NCBI RefSeq assembly: GCF_004295345.1
Contig: NZ_CP036200.1
Location: 1,364,001-1,428,000, forward strand
DNA: 64,000 nt
From: Shewanella maritima
GTDB lineage: Bacteria; Pseudomonadota; Gammaproteobacteria; Enterobacterales; Shewanellaceae
Reading direction: 5' to 3'
Positions 21,472-32,020 of the stretch are shown one piece after another; the stretch's first letter is position 1; each line of letters begins with the position of its first letter. Below the pieces are notes generated by a model that was not told the origin of the DNA, ran no database searches, and was given only the letters and a program-made list of their open reading frames with translations. The position numbers were made by a program, and so were the translations under genes.

Positions 21472-21753
21472 ATGTCAGAAGAGAAACAAGAGTTAACTAT
21501 TTACCAAATTGCTGATCAGTTTATCGCACTAGCAAATCAACTAAGCCAACAAGAAAACGATATTGGTAAAGTGGGCACAGGCATGCGCTATGCAGCGTCT
21601 CGTTTCAACGCGTTTGAAGCTGCCATAAAATCTTCAGATCTAAAAGCAGAAAAAGACAACGCACTTGAGTGGTTCGCGAAAGAATATAAAGACATGTTAG
21701 AAGAAAATCTAAACGACCACATCGCTTACCCACCAGGTACGCCGCGCGATTAA
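21472..21753 (+). CDS. DUF3144 family protein
   Basis: A 93-residue soluble protein matching DUF3144: IADQFIALANQLSQQ, then VGTGMRYAASRFNAFEA and a final EEYKDMLEENLNDHIAYPP-type segment. No signal peptide or cofactor motif is present. Function is unknown. It is a single gene with its own terminator, 70 bases after the pilin gene. Confidence 0.85.
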   Translation: MSEEKQELTIYQIADQFIALANQLSQQENDIGKVGTGMRYAASRFNAFEAAIKSSDLKAEKDNALEWFAKEYKDMLEENLNDHIAYPPGTPRD

Positions 21754-21815
21754 TTGCTTAAAACAAGCAAACATATCGATTTAGCTAAGATGGTATATGA
21801 TTCTTAGCCGCCATT

Positions 21816-21843
21816 AAAAAAGCCATCAATTGATGGCTTTTTT
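21816..21843 (+). terminator. Rho-independent terminator after the DUF3144 gene
   Basis: AAAAAAGCCATCA joined through ATTG to TGATGGCTTTTTT gives a compact hairpin with a T tract, 62 bases after the stop codon. Confidence 0.88.
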
Positions 21844-21951
21844 GTGCTGTTTACTTGACAGCTCACTATAAGCATAGACGACTGAAACTAGCGGTTGGCG
21901 CTCATATCATTGCCTACCATCAGCCCAAAGCATTCGCCCTTGAAGTTAGAC

Positions 21952-22572
21952 CTACAATAATCCTGCGATCACCCGAATTGCTAGCAAAATCAACACAATA
22001 CCTGAAAGCTTATCAATAAGTGCAGATTTCGCTTGTAGCTTAGGCAAGATAGCGCCGTGAGATAAAATCAGTGCAATTAAGGTATACCATAAGCCATCGA
22101 CCACTAAAGGCGTAAGCACAATAATGGTTTTGCCAGATAATGAATCAGCTACAGCCACAAACTGCGAAAACAAAGCCAAAAAGAACAACAGGATTTTCGG
22201 ATTAAATAAAGAAATAGCTATGCCATCTCGTGCTGCTTGCCATAAGCTCGCCCCTTGCGCCTCACCATCAACATTGAGTTGACTAGTGCCATTTGAGCGT
22301 AGCGCATTAAACCCAAGCCAGGCTAAATACAAAGCGCCCAATACCGCAATACTGTTAAACAACAAAGGCGAGTTTTTTAAAACCACAGCCAAGCCCAGCA
22401 AGGTAATGAGTGCATATACCCCAATACCAATAGAATGTGCCCAGGCGCAAACAACGCCGTGCAAGCGACTTTGCGTCACCGTATATTTAACCACCATAGC
22501 TAAACTTGGCCCTGGCGACATAGCTCCTAAGCAGCACACAGCTAATAGGCCAAACCAAACACTCAAACCCAT
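21952..22572 (-). CDS. LysE/RhtB family amino-acid exporter
   Basis: A 206-residue inner-membrane protein with about six helices. The family signature GAMSPGPSLAMVVKYTVTQSRLHGVVCAWAHSIG lies at residues 17-50, and FNPKILLFFLALFSQFV near residue 120 is equally typical. Members export basic or neutral amino acids and homoserine lactones; the substrate here is unknown. The 330-base gap upstream (22573-22902) contains no gene or clear element that I can identify. Confidence 0.88.
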   Translation of the reverse strand: MGLSVWFGLLAVCCLGAMSPGPSLAMVVKYTVTQSRLHGVVCAWAHSIGIGVYALITLLGLAVVLKNSPLLFNSIAVLGALYLAWLGFNALRSNGTSQLNVDGEAQGASLWQAARDGIAISLFNPKILLFFLALFSQFVAVADSLSGKTIIVLTPLVVDGLWYTLIALILSHGAILPKLQAKSALIDKLSGIVLILLAIRVIAGLL

Positions 22573-22902
22573 AATCAGTCCCTTCTTTTCAAGGCTGCTA
22601 ATGAAACCTTAATGTGGCCTAAAAAACAAGTATCGGTTGGGCTTTAGTAGTGTTATGGATAAATAAGTAACCCGAGATTACGCAGGAAAACCGTATAGGA
22701 CCAAGCTGACATTACAATTAGCCGTTTTCACGTCAACATGTCTCATGAGGTTAAAATCCATTTTAACCAATAAGAACTAACCAGTAACAATTGACCAGTG
22801 TCAATCTTTAAATACTTTTGCCGACAGATATACCTTAACGTAACTTTAAGCTTGCCTATGTTAAGCTCTGGGGATATTGGTTAACTCTGCAATAAATTCA
22901 CC

Positions 22903-23433
22903 ATGACCTACGTTCCAAGTATCCTATTACTGCTGTTATTTGCTGCCATTGCAGCCTTACTGTTTGCCAAAATAAAAGGTAAAGCCATTCCAATGGCCGT
23001 TATCTTCGTGCTTGGCTTTTTCGCAGTTTGTATGGCGGGTATCGTGGCGTTTATTAAGAATGGCGAGAATTACGATGCTTACCTTTTTCAACAGTGGCAG
23101 CCGCTGCAGCCAGAAAAAATCCAAGGGCTGGTTGAGCAAGGTTACACAGTTGTTGTTGATGTACAGGCAGACTGGTGCTTACCATGTCGAGCTAACAAAG
23201 CAAATGTTTGGCACCGTGAGCAAGTGGTAGATACTCTTAATGCCGACAATATAGTATTAATGCGTGGCGATATAACCAATAGCAATCCATTGGTTGAAGG
23301 CTACCTTGCCTCAGTTGGCGGCCATGGCACACCTTACAACCGTGTATATGGGCCACAGCAACCGCAAGGAATTGAACTGCCTGCAACATTGGCAATTACA
23401 GACTTGTTATGGGCGCTTTCGAAGGTTAATTAG
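22903..23433 (+). CDS. Membrane-anchored thioredoxin-like protein (DsbD gamma-domain type)
   Basis: A 176-residue protein. Two hydrophobic helices (about 3-21 and 28-50) anchor a thioredoxin domain with the redox motif ADWCLPCRANK (cysteines about 95 and 98), a threonine-containing GGHGTPYNRVY in place of the usual cis-proline loop, and a final LWALSKVN. The context VDVQADWCLPCRANKANVW closely resembles the C-terminal domain of DsbD, but the eight-helix DsbD core is absent. It probably moves reducing equivalents in the periplasm; partners are unknown. Confidence 0.75.
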   Translation: MTYVPSILLLLLFAAIAALLFAKIKGKAIPMAVIFVLGFFAVCMAGIVAFIKNGENYDAYLFQQWQPLQPEKIQGLVEQGYTVVVDVQADWCLPCRANKANVWHREQVVDTLNADNIVLMRGDITNSNPLVEGYLASVGGHGTPYNRVYGPQQPQGIELPATLAITDLLWALSKVN

Positions 23434-23451
23434 GCCTGTTGCTGTAAAACT

Positions 23452-23477
23452 ATAAAGGCTGCCAAGGCAGCCTTTAT
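23452..23477. terminator. Bidirectional terminator between two convergent genes
   Basis: ATAAAGGCTGCC-AA-GGCAGCCTTTAT is a perfect 12-bp inverted repeat located between the thioredoxin-like gene (+) and the TonB receptor gene (-). Confidence 0.8.
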
Positions 23478-23492
23478 ACGTATCACACTAAG

Positions 23493-26101
23493 TTAAAAAC
23501 GATAATTTAACTTACCGTAGTAATAACCACCGTTAAATCCAAAGGGTGAAGTTTCATAATATTGTCCGCCCCAGTTATTATTCGGAATACCTGTAGCATC
23601 AGCAAAGTCTAATTTTTCTGCTTGCTGATCAAAAATATTTTGAGCACCTAAAGAGATAGTAAACGCATCGTTAACATAATAACTCAACTCCATATCGACG
23701 GTCACCGCAGCACTAGCGGTTTTGACCGTGGCGTCATAGTCTACATGCACACCTTGATATTCTCCGAAGTAGTTGGCCCTAGTGAACAATCCAAAGTCTT
23801 GCCAAGTTTGAAGCCAAGTAAATGTTGCTCGATGCTTAGGTAAGTCTTTTTCGAGCCTAGCTACCTTAAAGTCACCGGTAATCGCTGAAAACCTATCAAC
23901 TTCAGTCTCATTCCAGTTATAGGCTAACGCAAATGATGCATCGCCTTTTAGCAATGAGGCGCTATAGTTGGCGACAAGGTCAACCCCTGTTGTCGTAGTA
24001 TCAAAATCATTAGTGAAAAAACTAACCTGTGCTAGGCCGTCAACGTTTGGTACTCCAGCATCCTTAAGCACCTGTTTATCACTATCGGATAAAGAGATTT
24101 TCTCAGACTGTGAAATCCGGTCCTCAACTTTTATCTGGTAATAATCTAAGGTGACAAAAAAATCTTCATAATTATAAACAGCACCCAGTGTGTAACTCAT
24201 CGACTCTTCAGGACTTAATTCAGTGCCGCCAAGTTGCTGTGCAATAGGGTTGGTTGGAGGAAGCAATGCAGAATCAACCAACACACCGCCAGATAAGTTT
24301 GTCTGAACGTTAGCTACATTACTTTGACCTACGGTTGGCGCCCTAAAGCCAGTATTAAAAGAGCCACGTACTGAAAAATCATCTGTCAGATGCCAATTAG
24401 CAGCAACTTTGTAGTTGGTTGTGGATCCGAACGAGTCATAGTCTTCGAATCGAATCGCAAATTCTGCTAAGAAAGCATCAGTAAACGGTACACTTGTATC
24501 TAAGTACACGGCTTTATTCTTTCTCTTGAACTCGCCTGCAGCGGATGGCTGATACCCAGGAAAACCATTTGAACCAATACCAAAACCTTGCGAAGTCAAA
24601 GGACCTACTTTGAAGGAGGCTTCATCACCAGCCAGTATCTCATAGGTTTCATCATGCCACTCTAAACCTGCTGCAAACGCGACCTCTGCGGCTAAGCCTA
24701 AATCAACATACTTTACAAAATCGGCATTCATATTCCACTCAGTTTGAATCGCCTTACCTGGACTAAAATCTCTTGGGCTATCCGGACCTAGAGATGCATT
24801 CACAGTGTTGTAAATAAAATAACGTGACGAATTGCTACCGTAAGAACCACTAAAGTCGTAGCTAATGCCTTTCAGCCAATCAATTTGAAATTCACCTTTT
24901 GTACCCGCTACCAAAGACGTATCAATTATTTCACCACCAAAGTTTGGGGTAAAACCTGCTGGCACCATTTGATTGAAGGCAAAACAGTTTGGGTTGTTCT
25001 GTATCCCATCAATGTAATCTTGCTGTGTAGTAACATTTGCTGAAGTGATTGGGATTACTGGGCAGTCAATACCATCACCAATACCTAACCCTTCATTGAC
25101 CTGGCCTAAAGGGCCGGGGTCAAATCACCGACAAGCAGTGTAGCGCCATCATCGTTGGAGTAAACTCCGCCTCGAGTATGTGGGTTGCGATAATAAAACC
25201 CACCTTTTACATCTCGTGACGAGTAGTTACCGAATAAATAGGCTTGAGAATAGTCATCAAGATCTAATCCTAAGTTTGCAAATAATGAAATATCGTCTTT
25301 AACTTCAGGCGAACCCCAAATTTGAGCAGGGTTTGCAACATCTAGACCTGCCTCTGCAAAAGCTGCAGCATCCGGGCGCTGAACACTTCGACTAGTCGCA
25401 TCAGCATTTTTGTACTGAAAGCTCAAATTAACAAAGCCATCCTGAGTAAGTGGCATACCTACATACCCTGACACTTCTGTCGCGGTTCCGTCTCCTTCAT
25501 AATATTGTCCTGACTTAACCTCAATGGCTCCACCCTCTGCGTCGTCACGTAACACAAAATTCATTACGCCAGCGATCGCATCTGAGCCATATTGAGCAGC
25601 AGCACCGTCACGCAATACTTCAACTTGCTTTAAAGCGATTGCAGGAAAAACTGAAATATCAGGCCCATGTGCACCATCATTAATTCCACCACCTAAAAAG
25701 GTGATCACCGAAGAACGATGGCGACGTTTACCATTTAATAAGATAAGAGTGCTATCTGCTGATAGTCCACGTAAATTTGCCGGACGAACAAGTGTCGCGG
25801 CATCACTAATAGGATTGGTATGAACATTGAGCGATGGCACTGAGCCTTTTAGCATTTCCAACATATCTGAGTTACCAGATTTACGTAACTCATCAGCACC
25901 AATAATGTCCACCGGAACCGGTGAGTCGGCGATTGAACGCGGTGCACCACGTGAACCAACCACTGCAATTTTTTCAATATCTTTGTCTACACCTTGCTCC
26001 TCGGCACTTACTGCTGGATTCACAATCAGAGATCCAAATAATGCTACGGATACCGCGGTACTTAACTTTTTTAAGCGTAGGTCAACTTTTCTTTTCATCA
26101 T
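23493..26101 (-). CDS. TonB-dependent outer-membrane receptor (one-base frameshift)
   Basis: Ligand-gated outer-membrane channel driven by TonB-ExbBD. The signal peptide ends at NPAVSA. A plug domain follows (EKIAVVGSRGAPRSIADSPVPV, then VEVLRDGAAAQYGSDAIAGVMNFV), then a 22-strand barrel ending in YGKLNYRF. The uninterrupted frames are 26101-25106 and 24968-23493. The missing stretch between them reads through in a second frame when one base is added near 25111-25119 (GGGCCGGGG on the plus strand), giving about 869 residues. The plug resembles receptors for organic substrates more than classical siderophore receptors; the ligand is unknown. Confidence 0.9.
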
Positions 26102-26526
26102 GGTTTCTCATATATTCTATTAAGTATTGAGAAAAACATCTTGATACTACTGATGTTAATACATCTCTCCCTGAGCTAAATTAACTAGCCCTATCAGTTC
26201 TATAACAGCAAACCCTAAATAACCATACGCTTAAAGAATGTGACCACACCAGAAAACACACCCCAATAGATAATAAGAACAAGCAGGGCCATATTGCCGA
26301 TATGCTCGATTAAGAAAAAGGTGAAAACACCAGAACAGCGGGTGAAACCAATCAAAAGCACCACGAAGCTCTCGTCATACAGTGAGATAAATTAGGTCCT
26401 ATTAATTCAAACCCACAATTTGATTTTAGCTATGTAACACCAAGCACTAAGCCAACAGTGTAAGGAAAATCTGACCAGTTAAAAAAACGCTGTTATTGAT
26501 TGACCTGCGCACAAAAACCACACTAA

Positions 26527-26548
26527 TCTAAACAAACGTTTGAATAAA
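26527..26548. promoter_or_regulatory. Candidate PsrA-type fatty-acid regulator operator
   Basis: The palindrome CAAACGTTTG (26533-26542) in the context TCTAAACAAACGTTTGAATAA matches the TTCAAAC/GTTTGAA half-sites reported for PsrA, the TetR regulator of fatty-acid genes in Shewanella and Pseudomonas. It lies about 45 bases upstream of the acyl-CoA ligase. The rest of the 485-base gap (26102-26586) shows no gene. Confidence 0.5.
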
Positions 26549-26586
26549 AACGTCACAATAACAAATAACTGATAAGGAAAATCAGT

Positions 26587-28185
26587 ATGGCATTTGATAC
26601 CGGCTCACCCCTCAATCTTGACCAATACCAATCGGTCGTTGACCTCATCGACCAATCTTGTAAAAAATACGCAAACCACAGAGCTTATGCATGTTTGGGG
26701 CATGACACTAGCTATGGGGAAATCGATCAAGCTTCACGCCAGTTCGCAGCTTACCTACAAAACGACACTCGCCTACAAAAAGGCGATCGCGTGGCGATTC
26801 AGCTGCCAAATATTACCCAATTCGTCATTGCAGCTTATGGCGTGATTCGCGCAGGCATGGTACTGGTAAACACTAATCCACTGTATACAGAGCGCGAGTT
26901 GATCCACCAATTCAATGACTCTGGAGCAAAAGTATTAGTGGTGCTTTCTGACCTATTACCAACACTAAACAATGTGGTCGAGCAAACCGGTTTAATTAGC
27001 GTCATTGCTACTCATCCACTTGATTTAATTAACCCGCCAGAGCAAAAAGCTGCAGCATTTGAGCACACACCATTTTTAGAGACACTTAATAAGGGTGCAG
27101 GGCTACCATACTCGCAAGTTACGCCAAACAAAGATGATATTGCTGCGCTGCAATACACTGGTGGCACCACAGGCTTATCAAAAGGTGCGGTACTCAGCCA
27201 TGGCAACATTTTGGCGAACTCAGCTCAGGTGAAATCGCGTATAACCAGTACCATGACCGACGGTGAGGATATTTTTGTCGCGCCGCTGCCTATCTATCAC
27301 ATCTATGCGTTTATGTTGAATCTGGTACTTAACTTCGAATCTGGCAGCTGCTCAGTCCTGATCCCAAATCCAAGAGATATTCCGAGCTTAATTAAAACCC
27401 TTGCGAGCTATCCATTTACCGGTTTTGCTGGCCTTAACACACTATTTGTTGGCCTTTGCCACCAACCAGAATTTAAAGCGCTCGACTTTAGCCACTTAAA
27501 ACTGACTATCTCTGGTGGCACCGCACTGACTAGCGCCGCCGCAGAACTTTGGCAAACCACCACAGGCTGTATGATCAGCGAAGGATATGGCCTGTCAGAA
27601 ACCTCTCCTGTTATCACCTTAAACGCACCAGGTCATCAACGCCTTGGCTCAATCGGCAAACCAGTGCTTGAGACCGAAGTGAAGATCCTAGATATCAACG
27701 ATGAAGAAGTGGCTGTCGGTGAAGCTGGTGAGCTTGCCGCTCGCGGCCCACAGGTCATGCAAGGTTACTGGCAAAAGGCGGAAGAAACCGCCAAGGTGAT
27801 GACCGAGGACGGCTTCTTTAAAACTGGCGATATCGCGATTAAATCTGGCGACGGTTTTTACACTATTGTTGACCGCAAGAAAGACATGATTATTGTCTCT
27901 GGCTTTAACGTATACCCTAATGAAGTCGAAGATGTACTATCACGCCATCAAGACGTACTAGAGTGTGCGGTTGTGGGTGTTGAAGATGATCATTCAGGTG
28001 AAGCGGTAAAGGCCGTAATTGTGCTGACTAATCCAACTAATGATGAAGCGCAAACTCGCGATACGATTAGGCAATACTGTAAAACCGAGTTGACTGGTTA
28101 CAAGGTACCTAAAATAATCGAGTTTATTGAGCAGTTACCAAAAAGTGCTGTCGGTAAAATCTTGCGCCGCGAGCTTCGCAAATAG
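26587..28185 (+). CDS. fadD: Long-chain fatty acid-CoA ligase, FadD-like
   Basis: AMP-forming acyl-CoA synthetase (532 residues) that activates fatty acids for beta-oxidation. The ATP-binding loop YTGGTTGLSKGA (about 194), the EGYGLSETSPV motif (about 334), the ribose-binding FFKTGDIA (about 415) and the C-terminal catalytic lysine segment LPKSAVGKILRREL are all present. A PsrA-like palindrome upstream fits control by fatty acids. Shewanella often carries two FadD copies, so the symbol without a number is deliberate. Confidence 0.9.
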   Translation: MAFDTGSPLNLDQYQSVVDLIDQSCKKYANHRAYACLGHDTSYGEIDQASRQFAAYLQNDTRLQKGDRVAIQLPNITQFVIAAYGVIRAGMVLVNTNPLYTERELIHQFNDSGAKVLVVLSDLLPTLNNVVEQTGLISVIATHPLDLINPPEQKAAAFEHTPFLETLNKGAGLPYSQVTPNKDDIAALQYTGGTTGLSKGAVLSHGNILANSAQVKSRITSTMTDGEDIFVAPLPIYHIYAFMLNLVLNFESGSCSVLIPNPRDIPSLIKTLASYPFTGFAGLNTLFVGLCHQPEFKALDFSHLKLTISGGTALTSAAAELWQTTTGCMISEGYGLSETSPVITLNAPGHQRLGSIGKPVLETEVKILDINDEEVAVGEAGELAARGPQVMQGYWQKAEETAKVMTEDGFFKTGDIAIKSGDGFYTIVDRKKDMIIVSGFNVYPNEVEDVLSRHQDVLECAVVGVEDDHSGEAVKAVIVLTNPTNDEAQTRDTIRQYCKTELTGYKVPKIIEFIEQLPKSAVGKILRRELRK

Positions 28186-28222
28186 GCTGTAGCACTTATC
28201 CAACTAGCAGTTGTTCTGAAAG

Positions 28223-28247
28223 AAAAGCCATCATTTTGATGGCTTTT
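28223..28247. terminator. Terminator after the acyl-CoA ligase gene
   Basis: AAAAGCCATCA-TTT-TGATGGCTTTT, 37 bases after the stop. The stem is the same sequence as the one at 21816-21843. Confidence 0.8.
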
Positions 28248-28307
28248 GCTTATCTACAAACCTGTAACGGCTCGCGACTCGGTGAGGGTTAGTTATTCCA
28301 AAGTGAA

Positions 28308-30095
28308 TTAAGCTTCATCCCACTTGCCATCTAACATCTGCAAGCTGGCAAACTCTTGGTAAAGTGGGCTATTTTGCATCAGGCTTTGGTGGGTACCTTC
28401 AGCGACGACTTTACCGTGATCCATCACAAAAATGCGATCGGCATTAATAACCGTTGCTAAACGGTGGGCAATAATCAAGGTGGTTTTCCCCTGCATTAGA
28501 GTATCGAGCGCTTGCTTTACTTGCTCTTCACTTACAGCATCAAGTGCACTAGTGGCTTCATCAAGCAATAAGATGGGTCTATTAGCTAGAATGGCTCTTG
28601 CTATGGCGATTCGCTGCTTTTGCCCGCCTGACAAACGCACGCCGCGCTCACCTAAATAAGTGTCATAGCCTTGATCAAACGCGAGAATAAATTCATCGGC
28701 TTTTGCTGCGATACAAGCTTGTTTAACCTCATCAATGCTAGCGTCCGGTCGGCCATAACGGACATTATCAAGCACGCTCATCGCAAATATTACCGACTCT
28801 TGCGGTACTAGCGCATACTGCTGGCGCAGCTGCTCAAGCGATAAACTGGCGATATCCACGCCATCAAGTAGCACTTGCCCAGATTTTGGTTGATAAAAGC
28901 GCATCAACAATTCAAACAAGGTACTTTTGCCTGCACCACTTGGCCCTACTAACGCCACTCGCTCGCCAGCCTTAATCGATAAGCTAATGTGCTCCAGCGC
29001 ATGCCTTTCTGTTTCATCGGGGTAAGTGAATACTAACTCGCTAATGGTTAAATCTCGGTTTGACGCATCACTTAACTGCATTGGAGACTCAACGTCAGTA
29101 ATATCAATTGGCGTTAACATTAACTCTTGTAAGCGCTCAGCTGCGCCAAAAGCGCGTTGAATTTCACTATAAACCTCACTAATGGTCGCCACCGAGCCTG
29201 CCACCATCACCGCATAAAACATAAATGCCGAAAGCTCACCGGCGCTAACAGTGCCATCCATCACATCTAGCGCACCAACCCAGGTCACTAATGTAATGGC
29301 ACCAATACTCAAAAACATCACTGAGGCAATCAGCACTGCGCGATAAAATATGCGTGCTTTGGCGGTGCTCATGACCGCTTCAACGCGATCAAAAAATGCC
29401 AGCTTATCCTGCCCCTCATGGGTATAGGCTTGTACTGTATGGATTTCGTGTAAGGTTTCATCTATGTAAGCACCAAGGTCGCCGACTCTGTCCTGACTTT
29501 TGCGCGACAAACTGCGCACCTTACGCCCTAATATGCCAACTGGAATTAACACCAAAGGCACGGTGAGTAGTACCAGCAAGGTTAACTTGACGCTGGTGAT
29601 CAGCATCATCACCATGCCGCCTAATACAGTGACACTAGCGCGCAGCGCCATCGATAAACTTGAGCTCACCACAGACTGCAGCAATGTGGTATCAGCGGTG
29701 AAGCGGGAAATCACCTCACCTGTTCTTTGCTGGGCGAAATAGCCAGGCGATAACATCAATAAATGTTGATATACCGTCTTGCGGATATCAGCGCTAACTC
29801 GCTCACCCAGCCAGGTGACCAAATAGAACCGACAAAATACCGCGCTAGCACTAATGAAGGTGATTGATAAGATAAAAAAGATGATTTGGTTTAAACGTTC
29901 GGTGTTAGTACTTACAAACCCTTCATCGACCATCATCTTTACCCCTTGCCCCAAAGACAGCCAGGCAAGCGAGCCAATAAACAAAAACACGATAGCTGCG
30001 ACAACGCGAGCACGATAAGGCTTTAAAAATGACATCAGCCATCTGAATATGCTGGGTGAGGAACTCAAATGCTTACTCCTTGCATAAATGGGCAC
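28308..30095 (-). CDS. ABC exporter, fused permease and ATPase (MsbA/LmrA-like)
   Basis: A 595-residue half-transporter that would act as a homodimer. Six transmembrane helices occupy about 25-310 and the nucleotide-binding domain about 350-595. Walker A is GPSGAGKST, the signature is LSGGQKQR, Walker B is ILLLDEATSALD, and the switch histidine is in IAHRLAT. It belongs to the lipid/multidrug exporter subfamily. It lacks the lpxK neighbour of true msbA, so a generic name is safer. Confidence 0.9.
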   Translation of the reverse strand: MPIYARSKHLSSSPSIFRWLMSFLKPYRARVVAAIVFLFIGSLAWLSLGQGVKMMVDEGFVSTNTERLNQIIFFILSITFISASAVFCRFYLVTWLGERVSADIRKTVYQHLLMLSPGYFAQQRTGEVISRFTADTTLLQSVVSSSLSMALRASVTVLGGMVMMLITSVKLTLLVLLTVPLVLIPVGILGRKVRSLSRKSQDRVGDLGAYIDETLHEIHTVQAYTHEGQDKLAFFDRVEAVMSTAKARIFYRAVLIASVMFLSIGAITLVTWVGALDVMDGTVSAGELSAFMFYAVMVAGSVATISEVYSEIQRAFGAAERLQELMLTPIDITDVESPMQLSDASNRDLTISELVFTYPDETERHALEHISLSIKAGERVALVGPSGAGKSTLFELLMRFYQPKSGQVLLDGVDIASLSLEQLRQQYALVPQESVIFAMSVLDNVRYGRPDASIDEVKQACIAAKADEFILAFDQGYDTYLGERGVRLSGGQKQRIAIARAILANRPILLLDEATSALDAVSEEQVKQALDTLMQGKTTLIIAHRLATVINADRIFVMDHGKVVAEGTHQSLMQNSPLYQEFASLQMLDGKWDEA

Positions 30096-30244
30096 ATGGG
30101 TTGTGGTTCGCTGTCTTGCATCAAAAAAGCCGATGCTAAACTCTGCACCGGCTCCTTGCCATCAATCACGCTAACTATTTTGGGTTAACAGTCGTTTACT
30201 TGCCAATGTTTGGCAGCTAGACAACCCTGAACGGCTCAAAACAA

Positions 30245-30655
30245 CTAACTACTAGGGTAGCGCTTTTCTACGGTTTTGAGTGAGCGCAAGAACAGACCTA
30301 AACCGCCCATGCTCAATACCAAAATCACGATTAAATCGAACGCCGACATATGGGTAAAGCGAAACTGAATTGAGCTAATCACCCCAAAAATAAGTCCTGT
30401 CAATGAGCCAAAGGTTAGCACCCAACCTAAGATATTTTTGGCGTTATAGAACATAATCCCGACACCAAAAATAAACGGGATCATAATCATCCCGCTCGTC
30501 AGGTTATAGCTGCCGACACTATAGAGACTATAACCAAAACCAAAGCTGCTGGTGACCTTAATTGCTTTAAGCAACATATAAAAGCCACCACACATCATTA
30601 TCAAGCCGATAAAAAACTGCCCTACGCCGCCTGACGTTCCACCAGCACCGTTCAT
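30245..30655 (-). CDS. Small integral membrane protein of unknown function
   Basis: A 136-residue protein with four predicted helices: VGQFFIGLIMMCGGFYMLLKAI, LTSGMIMIPFIFGVGIMFY, ILGWVLTFGSLTGLIFGVIS and FDLIVILVLSMGGLGLFLRSL. The N-terminus is short, glycine-rich and soluble. I do not recognise a named family. It lies 149 bases upstream of the ABC exporter on the same strand, so co-transcription is possible. Confidence 0.7.
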   Translation of the reverse strand: MNGAGGTSGGVGQFFIGLIMMCGGFYMLLKAIKVTSSFGFGYSLYSVGSYNLTSGMIMIPFIFGVGIMFYNAKNILGWVLTFGSLTGLIFGVISSIQFRFTHMSAFDLIVILVLSMGGLGLFLRSLKTVEKRYPSS

Positions 30656-30823
30656 ACGTGCCCCTTGTGTTAAAAATCAATAAATTATGATGTTATACCA
30701 ATCAGTACAAGTATGTGAACAGGCAACACAAACAAGTAGGCAAATTAACCTATGCACTTATCAGTTAGCTCAAGTTCATCAGATCTGCGATAATGCGCGC
30801 CACTTAAGTGATAAGGTTTACCT

Positions 30824-32020
30824 ATGAATACGCAATTCGCCTCTTCAGACATTAATCTCACCTTGCAGCGCTACCCAGCTAAGCAGCAATCAAACCTGCA
30901 AGCATGGGATGCTGCAGACGAACATATCGTCAAGCAGCTAACCGACAGCCTTGAGCTAGAGAATAGCCCTGAGCTAATTGAAGGGACTGAGCTCAAAAAC
31001 AGCCCAGAGCTAGACACCCCCAAATTGCCAAACACCCTTATCATTAACGATAGCTTTGGTGCGCTGACTTGCTGCCTAAAATCAATTAACCCCAATTGGC
31101 CACTGGTGTTTGAAACCGATGCTAAAACATCACTTTTAGGCGCTCAGCAAAACCTAGCAAACAACCAACTCAACATCGATTCAATTGACTGGCAAACCAG
31201 TGAAGATGAGCTCAAACAAAGCATCGAACTTGTGCTAATTAAGTTACCTAAAAACCTGAATTACTTTAACTACCTACTTTGTCGCCTATCACAGGTGCTA
31301 AAACCAGGCACTCAAGTGCTTATCGGCGCCAAAGCTAAGTCAATCAATAAAGCGTTACTTGGCAGCATTGCCACGCATTTAGGTGAAGCATCAGCAAGCC
31401 TTACCTACAAAAAAACACGCGTCATTACCGCCATTACAGATGGTAAAGCAAGAGCTTTGCCGCCAGCAGCCACATGGCAACAAGATGGCTTTAGCATGAC
31501 TAATCTAAGTAATGTATTCTCCGCCACCAAACTCGATATTGGCGCGCGGATCATGCTCGACAACCTACCCGATGGTGAATTTGAATCGATAGTCGATTTA
31601 GGTTGCGGCAACGGCATTTTAGGGCTGCATGCGAAAAAGCGTTACAGCAAGGCTCACATCCATTTTGTAGATGACTCACATATGGCAACTAGCAGCGCTA
31701 AGCTAAATTGGACTAACAATCAATTAGATGAGGGTGATGCAAGCTTTGCTTGGGAAGATTGCTTGTCTAACCTGCCTGACAATATCAAGCCAGATCTCGT
31801 GTTATGTAACCCGCCGTTTCATCAGGGCGAAGCCATCACGGATCATATTGCCTGGCAGATGTTCAGTGATTCGGCCAAGGTGTTGCAAAAGGGCGGGATT
31901 TTACATGTGGTGGGTAACCGTCATTTAAACTATCACGTTAAGCTAAAACGCATTTTCAAAAACTGTGAAACAGTGGCATCGAACGGCAAGTTCGTTATTT
32001 TACAAAGCCGTAAGCTCTAG
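30824..32020 (+). CDS. rlmG: 23S rRNA (guanine 1835-N2)-methyltransferase RlmG
   Basis: Methylates G1835 of 23S rRNA using SAM. The N-terminal catalytically inactive methyltransferase-like domain ([15 protein letters not shown]) and the C-terminal active domain ([16 protein letters not shown], about 256-271, with the [19 protein letters not shown] motif for guanine methylation) are both present. The protein has 398 residues against about 378 in E. coli; the excess is a repetitive insert around residues 42-66 ([16 protein letters not shown]). Confidence 0.93.
   Translation: MNTQFASSDINLTLQRYPAKQQSNLQAWDAADEHIVKQLTDSLELENSPELIEGTELKNSPELDTPKLPNTLIINDSFGALTCCLKSINPNWPLVFETDAKTSLLGAQQNLANNQLNIDSIDWQTSEDELKQSIELVLIKLPKNLNYFNYLLCRLSQVLKPGTQVLIGAKAKSINKALLGSIATHLGEASASLTYKKTRVITAITDGKARALPPAATWQQDGFSMTNLSNVFSATKLDIGARIMLDNLPDGEFESIVDLGCGNGILGLHAKKRYSKAHIHFVDDSHMATSSAKLNWTNNQLDEGDASFAWEDCLSNLPDNIKPDLVLCNPPFHQGEAITDHIAWQMFSDSAKVLQKGGILHVVGNRHLNYHVKLKRIFKNCETVASNGKFVILQSRKL

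Noticed and set aside
28308..30095. True MsbA (lipid A flippase)
   Set aside because: Sequence motifs are common to many exporters, and lpxK, the usual neighbour of msbA, is absent.
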